A DNA stretch of 7,557 nt. It comes from Ignavibacteriaceae bacterium. Lineage in GTDB: Bacteria > Bacteroidota > Ignavibacteria > Ignavibacteriales > Ignavibacteriaceae. Under the pieces are notes generated by a model. The model did no database searches. It had not been told where the DNA came from and worked only from the letters and a program-made list of their open reading frames with translations. Below are positions 1 through 5,847 of this stretch, piece after piece. Every line of letters starts with the position of its first letter. The first letter of the stretch is position 1. Position numbers and translations under genes: made by a program. The stretch is taken from contig JALHTS010000382.1 of NCBI GenBank assembly GCA_022865965.1, positions 1-7,557 on the forward strand. Direction: 5' to 3'.

Positions 1-2
1 GA

Positions 3-326
3 AAGATTGATTTCGTTCTCGCAATCGGACCAATCCCGATGATGAAAGCGGTCGCTGATGTTACAAGAGAAAAAGGAATCCAGACAGTTGTGAGTCTAAA
101 TCCGATCATGGTTGATGGAACAGGAATGTGCGGCGGATGCAGGGCAACTGTGGATAATAAAACCGTATTTGTCTGTGTGGATGGACCAGAATTCGATGCA
201 CACAAAGTTGATTTTAAAACTTTAATGACAAGGAATCAGTCATACTTGTTGGAAGAAAAAGTTTCGCTTGAAGAACACGATTGCAAATTAAATCAGATTC
301 ATTCTAAAATAATTTTATCCAATTAA
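3..326 (+). CDS. nfnA: NfnA/SudB, ferredoxin-NADP+ oxidoreductase small subunit, C-terminal part
   Basis: This is the last 107 codons of a gene whose start lies left of the window; frame 3 is open from base 3 and ends at TAA 324-326. It encodes the FAD- and [2Fe-2S]-binding small subunit of NADH-dependent reduced ferredoxin:NADP+ oxidoreductase (also called sulfide dehydrogenase subunit beta), which works with NfnB in electron bifurcation. The visible part holds the end of the NAD-binding domain (F-V-L-A-I-G-P-I-P-M-M-K) and then the cluster-binding tail: V-D-G-T-G-M-C-G-G-C at about 108-140, with the third cysteine in F-V-C-V-D-G-P-E-F at about 174. The pattern D-x4-C-x2-C-x11-C is the PyrK/NfnA cluster motif, followed by the family's H-K-V-D-F. 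The direct neighbour is nfnB, 16 bp downstream, so the two are probably co-transcribed. An orphan PyrK-like reductase is the alternative, but the nfnB neighbour argues against it. Confidence 0.9.
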   Translation, partial: KIDFVLAIGPIPMMKAVADVTREKGIQTVVSLNPIMVDGTGMCGGCRATVDNKTVFVCVDGPEFDAHKVDFKTLMTRNQSYLLEEKVSLEEHDCKLNQIHSKIILSN

Positions 327-342
327 TCCTTAGCGGAAAATT

Positions 343-1821
343 ATGCCAGAAAAAATTTCAAATAAAGAAAGAATGAAAATTCCAAGACAGATTATGCCCG
401 AGCAAAATCCTTTGGAAAGAAGGAACAACTTTGGAGAAGTGAATCTTGGATTTACTGAGGAATTGGCAAAGATGGAGGCTCTTCGCTGCATTCAATGTCC
501 AAAACCGACGTGTATAGAAGGTTGTCCGGTTGGAGTTAAAATCGGGGATTTTATTGCTCTTGTTGCAGAAGGTGATTTTTTAGGTGCTGCAGAAAAAATG
601 AAAGAGGATAATTTGCTTCCTGCAATTTGTGGAAGAGTTTGTCCTCAGGAAGAACAATGTGAAGTGAAGTGCGTTGTGGGAAAAAAGAATGAGCCTGTTG
701 CAATTGGAAGATTAGAAAGATTTGTGGCTGATTATGAAAGAGAAACAGTTGGAATACGTGTTCCTTCACTCAAACCAAAAACCGGAAAAAGAGTAGCGAT
801 CGTTGGAAGCGGTCCTGCCGGATTAAGTTGTGCCGGAGATTTAATTCAAATGGGACACGATATTACTGTATTTGAAGCACTTCACGAACTTGGTGGTGTT
901 TTGATTTATGGCATTCCAGAATTCCGTTTGCCAAAATCCATTGTCAAAGCAGAAATTGATTCCCTAAAAACACTCGGCGTCGAGTTTGTAACAAACGCAG
1001 TAATCGGACTAACAGATACTGTTGACGAACTAATGCAAAAAATGGCTTCGTCTTCTTCCGAAGGAATGGATTCCCAGACTTCGCCCTCTCAAGGTGGTTA
1101 CGATGCGGTTTTTATTGCGGTCGGTGCAGGTCTTCCTTACTTCCTGAATATTCCAGGTGAAAATCTTAACGGTGTTTATTCTTCAAATGAATTTTTAACC
1201 AGAGTTAATTTGATGAAAGCGTATCGCTTTCCGGAATTCGATACTCCGGTTTTTAACTGTAAAGATAAAAACATTGCTGTGTTTGGTGGTGGAAATACTG
1301 CAATGGATACTGTACGAATTTCCAAGCGACTTGGTGCAAGGAATGCTTACATTATTTATAGAAGATCCGATGTAGAGATGCCAGCTCGAGCAGAAGAAAT
1401 TCATCACGCAAAAGAGGAGGGGATTGAATTCATTTTACTTTCTAATCCATTGGAATTTATTGGTGATGAAAGAGGCTGGTTAAAAAGTGTAAAGATTCAA
1501 AAAATGGAACTTGGTGAGCCTGATTCATCAGGAAGGAGAAGACCAATTCCAATTCCTGGTTCAGATTATATCCTGCCGATTGATATGGCTGTAATCTCAA
1601 TTGGAAACGGTTCAAATCCAATCATACAAAAAACTACTCCTGATCTGCAGTACAACAAATGGGGAAATATTTTAGTTGATGAAAATACGATGAAGACATC
1701 AAAGAAAGGTGTCTTTGCAGGTGGAGATATTGTAACAGGTGGAGCAACAGTAATTCTTGCTATGGGTGCCGGAAGAAAAGCAGCTGCATCTATAAATGAA
1801 TTTTTGAATTCAGAAAGTTAA
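343..1821 (+). CDS. nfnB: NfnB/SudA (GltD-like) ferredoxin-NADP+ oxidoreductase large subunit
   Basis: A 492-residue flavoprotein of the glutamate synthase small-subunit (GltD/homotetrameric GltA) family. Next to nfnA it is best read as NfnB, which carries two [4Fe-4S] clusters, FAD and the NADP(H) site in the cytoplasm. The N-terminal cluster cysteines are C49, C52, C57, C61 and C96, C100, C106, C110. The FAD fold starts at V-A-I-V-G-S-G-P-A-G (151-160). The NADPH Rossmann motif is F-G-G-G-N-T-A-M-D (314-322). The C-terminal FAD contact is G-V-F-A-G-G-D-I-V-T-G-G-A (456-468). The start ATG follows a weak purine stretch (GCGGAAAA), 16 bp after nfnA. One oddity is a low-complexity stretch at about residues 233-251 (rich in S and G) just before Y-D-A-V-F-I-A-V-G-A-G, where family members run nearly straight from T-V-D-E-L to the Y/F-D-A-V-F strand. 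It appears to be a repeat insertion that kept the frame. Glutamate synthase small subunit annotation is the usual automatic alternative. Confidence 0.92.
   Translation: MPEKISNKERMKIPRQIMPEQNPLERRNNFGEVNLGFTEELAKMEALRCIQCPKPTCIEGCPVGVKIGDFIALVAEGDFLGAAEKMKEDNLLPAICGRVCPQEEQCEVKCVVGKKNEPVAIGRLERFVADYERETVGIRVPSLKPKTGKRVAIVGSGPAGLSCAGDLIQMGHDITVFEALHELGGVLIYGIPEFRLPKSIVKAEIDSLKTLGVEFVTNAVIGLTDTVDELMQKMASSSSEGMDSQTSPSQGGYDAVFIAVGAGLPYFLNIPGENLNGVYSSNEFLTRVNLMKAYRFPEFDTPVFNCKDKNIAVFGGGNTAMDTVRISKRLGARNAYIIYRRSDVEMPARAEEIHHAKEEGIEFILLSNPLEFIGDERGWLKSVKIQKMELGEPDSSGRRRPIPIPGSDYILPIDMAVISIGNGSNPIIQKTTPDLQYNKWGNILVDENTMKTSKKGVFAGGDIVTGGATVILAMGAGRKAAASINEFLNSES
1042..1098 (+). repeat. In-frame palindromic repeat insertion inside nfnB
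   Basis: About 57 bp that encode a Ser/Gly/Gln-rich stretch (residues 234-252) absent from the usual GltD/NfnB pattern. At DNA level it is built of small inverted repeats: CTTCG (1046-1050) with CGAAG (1059-1063), and GGAAT-GG-ATTCC (1063-1074). Such compositions are typical of dispersed palindromic elements rather than of evolving protein loops. The boundaries are estimates from the expected protein alignment; no second copy is present in this window. Confidence 0.55.
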
Positions 1822-1823
1822 CT

Positions 1824-1854
1824 AAAATAAAAAGGGCAGTATTGTATGCTGCCC
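1824..1854 (-). terminator. Rho-independent terminator facing the nfn genes
   Basis: GGGCAG (1834-1839) pairs with CTGCCC (1849-1854), extended by a T-G wobble, around a loop of about 9 nt. Read on the minus strand the stem is followed by TTTTTATTTT (1833-1824), so the intrinsic terminator serves the minus strand, just past the stop of the T9SS tail fragment. On the plus strand no T-run follows, so it would stop nfnB transcripts less efficiently, though the hairpin may still protect their 3' end. Confidence 0.75.
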
Positions 1855-1881
1855 AAAGTTACCTCATATACCAACTAAAAA

Positions 1882-2098
1882 TTATTTTAGTAAGAGCATC
1901 TTCTTTGTTTCAACAAAGTTTCCCGTTTGCAGTTTGTAAAAATAAATTCCGCTTGTTTGATCACTTGCATTCCACATAAATGAATAATTACCTGCAGATA
2001 AATTTTCATTTACCAAAACAGCTACTTCCTGCCCGATTAAATTAAATATCTTCAATGATACCATCCCTTCTACTGGAATTGAGAAGGATATGGTTGTA
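1882..2098 (-). pseudogene. T9SS C-terminal sorting tail, remnant of a truncated secreted protein
   Basis: On the minus strand, about 70 codons encode a Por-secretion/T9SS type A sorting domain from T-T-I-S-F-S-I-P through V-S-L-K-I-F-N-L-I-G-Q-E-V-A-V-L to the terminal G-I-Y-F-Y-K-L-Q-T-G-N-F-V-E-T-K-K-M-L-L-L-K. Such tails direct proteins with a signal peptide through the outer membrane. Here only the tail survives: the P-N-P-F-N-P entry motif, the cargo part and the signal peptide are missing. The open frame runs on to an ATG at 2136, but those extra codons are antisense of the cupin fragment, not native sequence. The gene was therefore cut by a rearrangement at about 2091-2098. Its own terminator (1824-1854) is still in place. 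It cannot be exported as it stands. Confidence 0.85.
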
Positions 2099-2302
2099 GA
2101 TGGAATTCTCGATATACTTGAAAAAGATAAAAGCATTACACTAAATGCCGGAGAATTTTACATTGTTAAAAGCGGAGTGGAGCACAAAGTTGTTCCTCGT
2201 GGTCATGTTAAACTTATATTATTTGAACCTGCCGGCATTGCCCATACCGGTAAAGTAAAAGCGGAGATCACCAAAGAAAGTTTTGATCGGCTTGAATTAT
2301 AG
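2091..2302 (+). pseudogene. Truncated cupin, C-terminal half, duplicate of the downstream cupin
   Basis: Sixty-nine codons match residues 55-123 of the intact cupin at 2450-2821, with 61 of 69 residues identical by my count (differences such as L/Y, S/N, N/Q, K/R). The fragment begins at V-V-D-G-I-L-D, so it lacks cupin motif 1, including both metal-binding histidines and the glutamate. Only motif 2 (G-E-F-Y-I-V-K-S-G-V-E-H) is left. It therefore cannot form the usual metal site. An ATG happens to sit at 2090, but it lies at the fusion point with the minus-strand T9SS fragment and its purine stretch is only 2 nt away, so translation is doubtful. The substitutions are mostly conservative, which suggests the copy was functional for some time before it was cut. 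Confidence 0.85.
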
Positions 2303-2319
2303 CTGAATGTAAAATAAGT

Positions 2320-2420
2320 TCTTATTATAATACCGTCTTAATGGCGATCTTTTGTTTATTTGCCAATAGTTTATTGAACATTATCATTAATTCAATTAGT
2401 TTAAAATTGTAATTATTGAG
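2320..2420 (+). repeat. Intergenic repeat, copy A (partial, decayed)
   Basis: Shares with copies B and C the terminator core ACCGTCTTAATGGCG, then GCCAATAGTT (as in C), T-T-G-A-A-C-A-T, C-A-T-T-A-A-T-T, T-T-A-G-T-T-T and TGTAATTATTGA. The GC-rich right third of B and C is missing; instead the sequence passes into the leader of the intact cupin gene. It is clearly more diverged than B and C are from each other. Confidence 0.7.
2329..2351 (+). terminator. Degenerate terminator hairpin of copy A
   Basis: This hairpin corresponds to the strong stems in copies B and C, but two of nine stem positions no longer pair (T2331 with C2349, C2333 with A2347). A short T-run (TTTTG) follows. It lies downstream of the cupin pseudogene and is probably weak, in keeping with a decayed transcription unit. 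Confidence 0.5.
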
Positions 2421-2449
2421 TAAAGTCGTTATTCATTCGGAGAAACCAA

Positions 2450-2821
2450 ATGTCAAAAGTAGTAAACATCGAAAAATGCTTTGAAAAGTTTAATGATACT
2501 TTTTCACCAAAGATTGTTGGCGAATTAAACGGACAGTATGTTTTGGTTGTGCGCTTAGAGGGTGATAAAGTTCCCTGGCATATTCATGAAAATGAAGATG
2601 AAATGTTCTTTGTTGTAGATGGAATACTCGACATTTATGAAAAAGATAAAAACATTACTCTGCAAAGCGGTGAATTTTACATTGTTCAAAGAGGTGTTGA
2701 GCATCGTGTTGTTCCTCGTGGTCATGTTAAGCTTATATTGTTTGAACCTGCAGGCATTGCCCATTCCGGAAAAGTGAAAGCGGAGATTACCAAAGAAAGT
2801 TTTGATAGACTTGAATTGTAG
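2450..2821 (+). CDS. Small single-domain cupin protein
   Basis: A 123-residue protein made of one cupin beta-barrel. Motif 1 is complete: G38-x5-H44-x-H46-x4-E51-x6-G58. Motif 2 is G74-x5-Q80-x-G82-x2-H85, where Q replaces the usual proline. H44, H46, E51 and H85 are the expected metal ligands, so it should bind a divalent metal. No substrate can be read from the sequence; small cupins of this type are often annotated as mannose-6-phosphate isomerase-like without a known reaction. It has no signal peptide and is probably cytoplasmic. The start is supported by GGAG at 2439-2442, 7 nt before ATG. A 70-bp palindromic element follows the stop. A partial paralogue lies at 2091-2302 with an identical C-terminal E-I-T-K-E-S-F-D-R-L-E-L, so a tandem duplication took place here. 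Confidence 0.88.
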   Translation: MSKVVNIEKCFEKFNDTFSPKIVGELNGQYVLVVRLEGDKVPWHIHENEDEMFFVVDGILDIYEKDKNITLQSGEFYIVQRGVEHRVVPRGHVKLILFEPAGIAHSGKVKAEITKESFDRLEL

Positions 2822-2845
2822 AATAATGAAAAGAAACTTTGTTCT

Positions 2846-2915
2846 GTCATTCCGAACTTGATTCGGAATCTCATCTCTTAATTGTCTTGAGATGCTGAAC
2901 CAAGTTCAGCATGAC
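2846..2915 (+). repeat. 70-bp multi-hairpin MITE-like dispersed element
   Basis: Bounded by GTCAT (2846-2850) and ATGAC (2911-2915), which are inverted copies of each other. Inside are three stems: ATTCCGAA/TTCGGAAT (2849-2869, 5-nt loop), CATCTC/GAGATG (2872-2894), and TGCTGAAC/GTTCAGCA (2893-2911, loop CAA). No T-run suits it as a simple terminator, although GACTTTTC follows. Sequences of this form (TCATTCCGAACTTG...) are familiar to me as dispersed intergenic repeats in Bacteroidetes/Ignavibacteria genomes, from memory and not from a search. Confidence 0.75.
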
Positions 2916-2948
2916 TTTTCGCTAACTTCTTATATTTAGAAAAAACCT

Positions 2949-2954
2949 GAGAGA
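2949..2954 (+). promoter_or_regulatory. Ribosome binding site deciding the membrane-protein start
   Basis: GAGAGA directly abuts the ATG at 2955 but stands 9 nt before the in-frame ATG at 2964. Normal Shine-Dalgarno spacing favours 2964 as the true start. Confidence 0.5.
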
Positions 2955-2963
2955 ATGACTTTT

Positions 2964-3335
2964 ATGAAAAATACTTTATTGATTATTGGCGGCTTTTATC
3001 ATCTTGGATTTGCAATATTTCATTTATTCTTTTGGCGGTTATTCCACTGGAAGAAAGATTTAGCATCTCTTACAATTATTAACCGTGCGGTTATACAAAT
3101 CCTGAATCTTTGTATAACTTTTGTTTTTATAGTTGTTGCCTACATTTCATTGTTTTACTCAGCCGAGATGCTTTCTACCAATCTTGGTAAAGTTATAACG
3201 GCATCCATATCTCTATTCTGGCTTATACGATTTGTTGAGCAGCTATACTTTTTTGGTTTGAAAAAACTTTTCTCGATAATACTTAAAATCCTCTTTTTTG
3301 CAGGATTTATAATTTATTTAATACCTTCTTTATAA
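2964..3335 (+). CDS. Four-helix integral membrane protein of unknown function
   Basis: A 123-residue hydrophobic protein (126 if the ATG at 2955 is used; the RBS spacing favours 2964). About four membrane segments can be seen: near residues 3-24 (L-L-I-I-G-G-F-Y-H-L-G-F-A-I-F-H-L-F-F-W), 45-66 (I-L-N-L-C-I-T-F-V-F-I-V-V-A-Y), 73-95 (V-I-T-A-S-I-S-L-F-W-L) and 104-121 (I-L-K-I-L-F-F-A-G-F-I-I-Y). Conserved-looking polar residues lie in or near the helices: H14, H20, W24, W29-K30-K31 and the R-F-V-E-Q motif around 88-92. It resembles small conserved membrane proteins seen in Bacteroidetes, but I cannot name a family or function. The start follows the 70-bp element and the stop codon is already part of repeat copy B, whose terminator lies only 10 bp further on. 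Confidence 0.75.
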   Translation: MKNTLLIIGGFYHLGFAIFHLFFWRLFHWKKDLASLTIINRAVIQILNLCITFVFIVVAYISLFYSAEMLSTNLGKVITASISLFWLIRFVEQLYFFGLKKLFSIILKILFFAGFIIYLIPSL

Positions 3336-3519
3336 TATGTTTTATAAGACCGTCTTAATGGCGGTCTTTTATATTTCCTAACCGTTAATTGAACATTTCC
3401 ATTAATTACGTTAGTTTTATACTGTAATTATTGATTACCAAAGATATTCTATTTTTACATACCCCTTTTTTTACTTCACTGCCGGCCGGGGACGACCGAT
3501 GTGTTAGGTGCTGGATCTT
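3333..3519 (+). repeat. Intergenic repeat, copy B
   Basis: About 187 bp, collinear with copy C. It begins TAATATGTTTTATAAG (the TAA being the stop of the membrane gene), then the terminator, then a 60-bp core (3385-3444) that matches C (5905-5964) at 56 of 60 positions, then an A/T-rich part ending in ACCCCTTTTTTTAC, and lastly a GC-rich block (CTGCCGGCCGGGGACGACCG, then ATG-GTTAGGTGC-GGA). The GC-rich hairpin that is perfect in C has one mismatch here and is 1 nt shorter. After about 3519 B and C no longer match. Confidence 0.9.
3346..3372 (+). terminator. Rho-independent terminator of the membrane-protein gene
   Basis: AAGACCGTC (3346-3354) pairs with GGCGGTCTT (3360-3368) with one T-G wobble, giving a 9-bp stem with a TTAAT loop, followed by TTTT-AT-TT. 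It is the left part of repeat copy B and stops transcription before the propeller gene. Confidence 0.9.
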
Positions 3520-3606
3520 TTGACTGTTTCGTTAAAAATATTTTAATACCTTTAATAAGTAATTTTTATTTATTACTAGTAAGGAATTAAATCAGGTTAT
3601 AAAAAA

Positions 3607-5838
3607 ATGAAAAAACATCTATCATTATTTATAATACTTCTCTCTCTCTTATTTTTTCAAAATATAATTGCTCAAAATGAAAATTGGAATAATATTATAT
3701 CCGGCGGAAAGAATATTATTGCACTAGCAGAATATGAGAATTTCATCTGGGCTGGTACAGATATAGGCTTAATCAAATTAAATAAAATTGACGGTAGTAT
3801 TGTCATTTTTGATAAAACTTCTGGTTTGCCTGATAATTTCATTACTGCTATCGCAATAGATAATAATGGAAATATATGGTTTGGCTTATCTAGTTTTATA
3901 GGATTAGGTTACGGACTTGTTAAATACGATGGAACTAATTTTACTATATACAATACTTCAAATTCTGGTTTACCAGGTAATTATATTAGCGCGTTATGCT
4001 TTGACGAAGAAGGTAATTTGTGGATTGGGTGCATTAGTGATTATACATCCCTTGTAAAGTATGATGGTGTTGACTGGACAATATATAATTCAAATAATTC
4101 ACTTTTGCCATCGAATAAAGTTATAAAATCAATCGCAGTTGACACTACAAAATTGTGGGTTGGCACATATGGCGGTTTATTTTCTTTTGACGGAAGCGAT
4201 TGGCTGTCATATCCTGGACTTCCTTCAGTCATTGTTAAAACAGTTTTTGTTGATAATAAAAATAACAAGTGGGTTGGTATGTTTGGTGGAATAGCAGAAT
4301 TTAATGATTCAACCTGGACAATATTCAGTGCAAGTGATTCAACCACTCCTTTATATTATAATGAGGTTTATAGTATTACGATAGATGAAAATAATATTCT
4401 TTGGGCAGGAACCTTCAAAGGTTTAGTTAAATATGATTTTGAAAATTGGGCTATTTTTAACTCGACGAATTCAGATATACCTGCAAATCAAGTAAAAATT
4501 GTAATCACTGATATAGAAAATAATAAGTGGCTTGGTAGTTTTGATTGGAATAATAATGGGAGACTATCAAAATATGATGAACAAAATTGGCAAAGTTATA
4601 AAACGTGGAAAGGGGACTTGAATTCCAATTATATAAATTATATTAAGAAAAAAAATAATGAGACGTTGTGGATTGGAACACATACGGATTTGAATAGCGT
4701 TACAGGGAACAACTGGGAATCATTCAGTTGGCAGGATTCTATAAATTACAGCAATTATAATTTTGTTTCTTCAACAACAGATAATAATGGAAATTTATGG
4801 TTTGCATTGCGAGGGGATTGGCCTATTGGTTTTGATCCTATATCAGGCATACTAAAATATGATGGCCAAGATTGGACTAAATATGATCCTCAAAACTCGG
4901 ACTTACCGGTTTGTATTATCGACAAAATAGATTATTCTCTCGAAGATAATTTAATATGGCTGGCAACATCCATAGGAGCTATAAAGTATGATGGCAATAA
5001 CTGGACAATATTAGATACTTTACAGAATATTATACCTAGCCCTTCCTTAAATACAATGATAATTGATGGGAATATTAAATGGTTCGGTTCCACAGATTAC
5101 GGTCTTGTAAGTTATGACAATAATTCTTGGAATCTTTATAACACATCTAATTCTGATCTCCCAGACAATCAGATTACAGATCTTTATCTAGACATAAATA
5201 ATAATTTATGGATTTCAACTCAAAATGGTTTGGCGCAGTTTGATCAAAATAATTGGATTGTTTACAACACTAGTAATTCTGGGTTACCTAATAATTGGAT
5301 TACTTGCTGTTTAGTTGATAATGAAAATGAATATTTAATTGGAACTTTTGGAGGAGGTTTAGCAGAATACGATGGAGAAAACTGGGAAGTTTATAATAAA
5401 AATAACTCACCTTTGCTTGGTAATACTATCAATGATTTAGAAGAAGATGTTAACGGAAATATTTGGATAGCTTGTTACGATGCCGGTATATCTATGTATA
5501 ATCGGAATGGTATCTCTTCAGTATTTTATGATGAAACGAAATCTATTCCAAATTATTTTACACTTCTTCAAAACTACCCCAACCCTTTTAATCCAATGAC
5601 AAAAATAATTTACTCAATTCCACAAATAGACTTTGTTACACTCAAAGTTTATGATATACTTGGTAGAGAAATTGCTGTCTTAGTAAATGAAGAAAAACCT
5701 GCAGGAAGGTATGAAGTAGAGTTTTATGCAAGCTCTTTAGCAAGTGGAATTTATTTTTACAGGATACAGGCATTTAATCCTTCGTCAGGCTCAGGACAAG
5801 GTTTTGTTGATACAAAGAAAATGATCCTTTTGAAGTAA
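3607..5838 (+). CDS. Secreted 14-blade Reg_prop beta-propeller protein with T9SS sorting tail
   Basis: A 743-residue exported protein. Residues 1-22 form a signal peptide (M-K-K-H, then a hydrophobic core L-F-I-I-L-L-S-L-L-F-F, ending I-I-A before Q23). From about 48 to 640 come 14 repeats of the form (L/I)-W-(I/V/F)-G-T-x-x-G-L-x-K-Y-D-G-x-x-W-T-x-Y-N-T-x-N-S-x-L-P-x-N-x-I, typical of two-component regulator propeller (Reg_prop) blades. Fourteen blades fit two seven-bladed propellers, the arrangement known for sensor domains of hybrid two-component systems. Here no membrane helix, Y_Y_Y domain or kinase follows. Instead N-Y-P-N-P-F-N-P (656-663) opens a T9SS type A sorting domain ending G-I-Y-F-Y-R-I-Q...T-K-K-M-I-L-L-K, so it should be released or anchored at the cell surface. 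The tail carries an in-frame insertion F-N-P-S-S-G-S-G-Q-G (723-732). The ligand is unknown; carbohydrate sensing or binding is only a guess. The gene stands alone between direct repeats B and C. Confidence 0.9.
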   Translation: MKKHLSLFIILLSLLFFQNIIAQNENWNNIISGGKNIIALAEYENFIWAGTDIGLIKLNKIDGSIVIFDKTSGLPDNFITAIAIDNNGNIWFGLSSFIGLGYGLVKYDGTNFTIYNTSNSGLPGNYISALCFDEEGNLWIGCISDYTSLVKYDGVDWTIYNSNNSLLPSNKVIKSIAVDTTKLWVGTYGGLFSFDGSDWLSYPGLPSVIVKTVFVDNKNNKWVGMFGGIAEFNDSTWTIFSASDSTTPLYYNEVYSITIDENNILWAGTFKGLVKYDFENWAIFNSTNSDIPANQVKIVITDIENNKWLGSFDWNNNGRLSKYDEQNWQSYKTWKGDLNSNYINYIKKKNNETLWIGTHTDLNSVTGNNWESFSWQDSINYSNYNFVSSTTDNNGNLWFALRGDWPIGFDPISGILKYDGQDWTKYDPQNSDLPVCIIDKIDYSLEDNLIWLATSIGAIKYDGNNWTILDTLQNIIPSPSLNTMIIDGNIKWFGSTDYGLVSYDNNSWNLYNTSNSDLPDNQITDLYLDINNNLWISTQNGLAQFDQNNWIVYNTSNSGLPNNWITCCLVDNENEYLIGTFGGGLAEYDGENWEVYNKNNSPLLGNTINDLEEDVNGNIWIACYDAGISMYNRNGISSVFYDETKSIPNYFTLLQNYPNPFNPMTKIIYSIPQIDFVTLKVYDILGREIAVLVNEEKPAGRYEVEFYASSLASGIYFYRIQAFNPSSGSGQGFVDTKKMILLK
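5779..5801 (+). repeat. Short palindromic repeat inserted in the T9SS tail coding region
   Basis: An imperfect palindrome of 23 bp: CCTTCGTC (5779-5786) and GACAAGG (5795-5801) pair apart from one bulged base, around AGGCTCAG. It encodes P-S-S-G-S-G-Q-G in frame. The other T9SS tail in this window (1882-2098, minus) has plain L-Q-T-G-N-F-V-E-T-K-K at the same spot, which shows the extra bases. C-T-T-C-G-(A/T)-C-A-G-G-C-T-C-A-type repeats are familiar from many environmental genomes, as recalled knowledge. Confidence 0.7.
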
Positions 5839-5847
5839 ACTTTTGTC

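Noticed and set aside
551..1407. Antisense open frames of about 70 residues inside nfnB (551-769 and 1195-1407).
   Set aside because: They lie opposite a well-conserved enzyme gene and encode no recognisable pattern.
2099..2136. N-terminal extension of the minus-strand T9SS fragment up to the ATG at 2136.
   Set aside because: These codons are the antisense of the cupin fragment and do not belong to the sorting tail.
2090..2302. A 70-residue open frame starting with ATG at 2090 as a real small gene.
   Set aside because: The ATG lies at the fusion junction, its purine stretch is too close, and the product is a cupin without motif 1. It is listed as a pseudogene.
2555..2764. Antisense open frame inside the cupin gene.
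   Set aside because: It overlaps the cupin metal-binding motifs on the other strand and looks like a shadow.
3385..3509. Integron attC site: GTTAGGT (3503-3509) fits the GTTRRRY core box and the genes sit in a cassette-like row.
   Set aside because: No matching RYYYAAC box with complementary L sites lies at the left, the repeat as a whole does not fold as one palindrome, and in copy C the core GTT is ATT. No integrase gene is visible.
3558..3577. AGTAAT/ATTACT hairpin before the propeller gene as a regulatory structure.
   Set aside because: It has a six-pair A/T-rich stem and an 8-nt loop in A/T-rich sequence, which is weak and likely chance.
3607..5520. Repeated TGG, AATAATTGG and AATTCTGG-type words that might suggest a CRISPR or DNA repeat array.
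   Set aside because: The periodicity follows the protein blades (about 40-45 codons) with diverged DNA. It is a protein repeat, not a DNA array with spacers.
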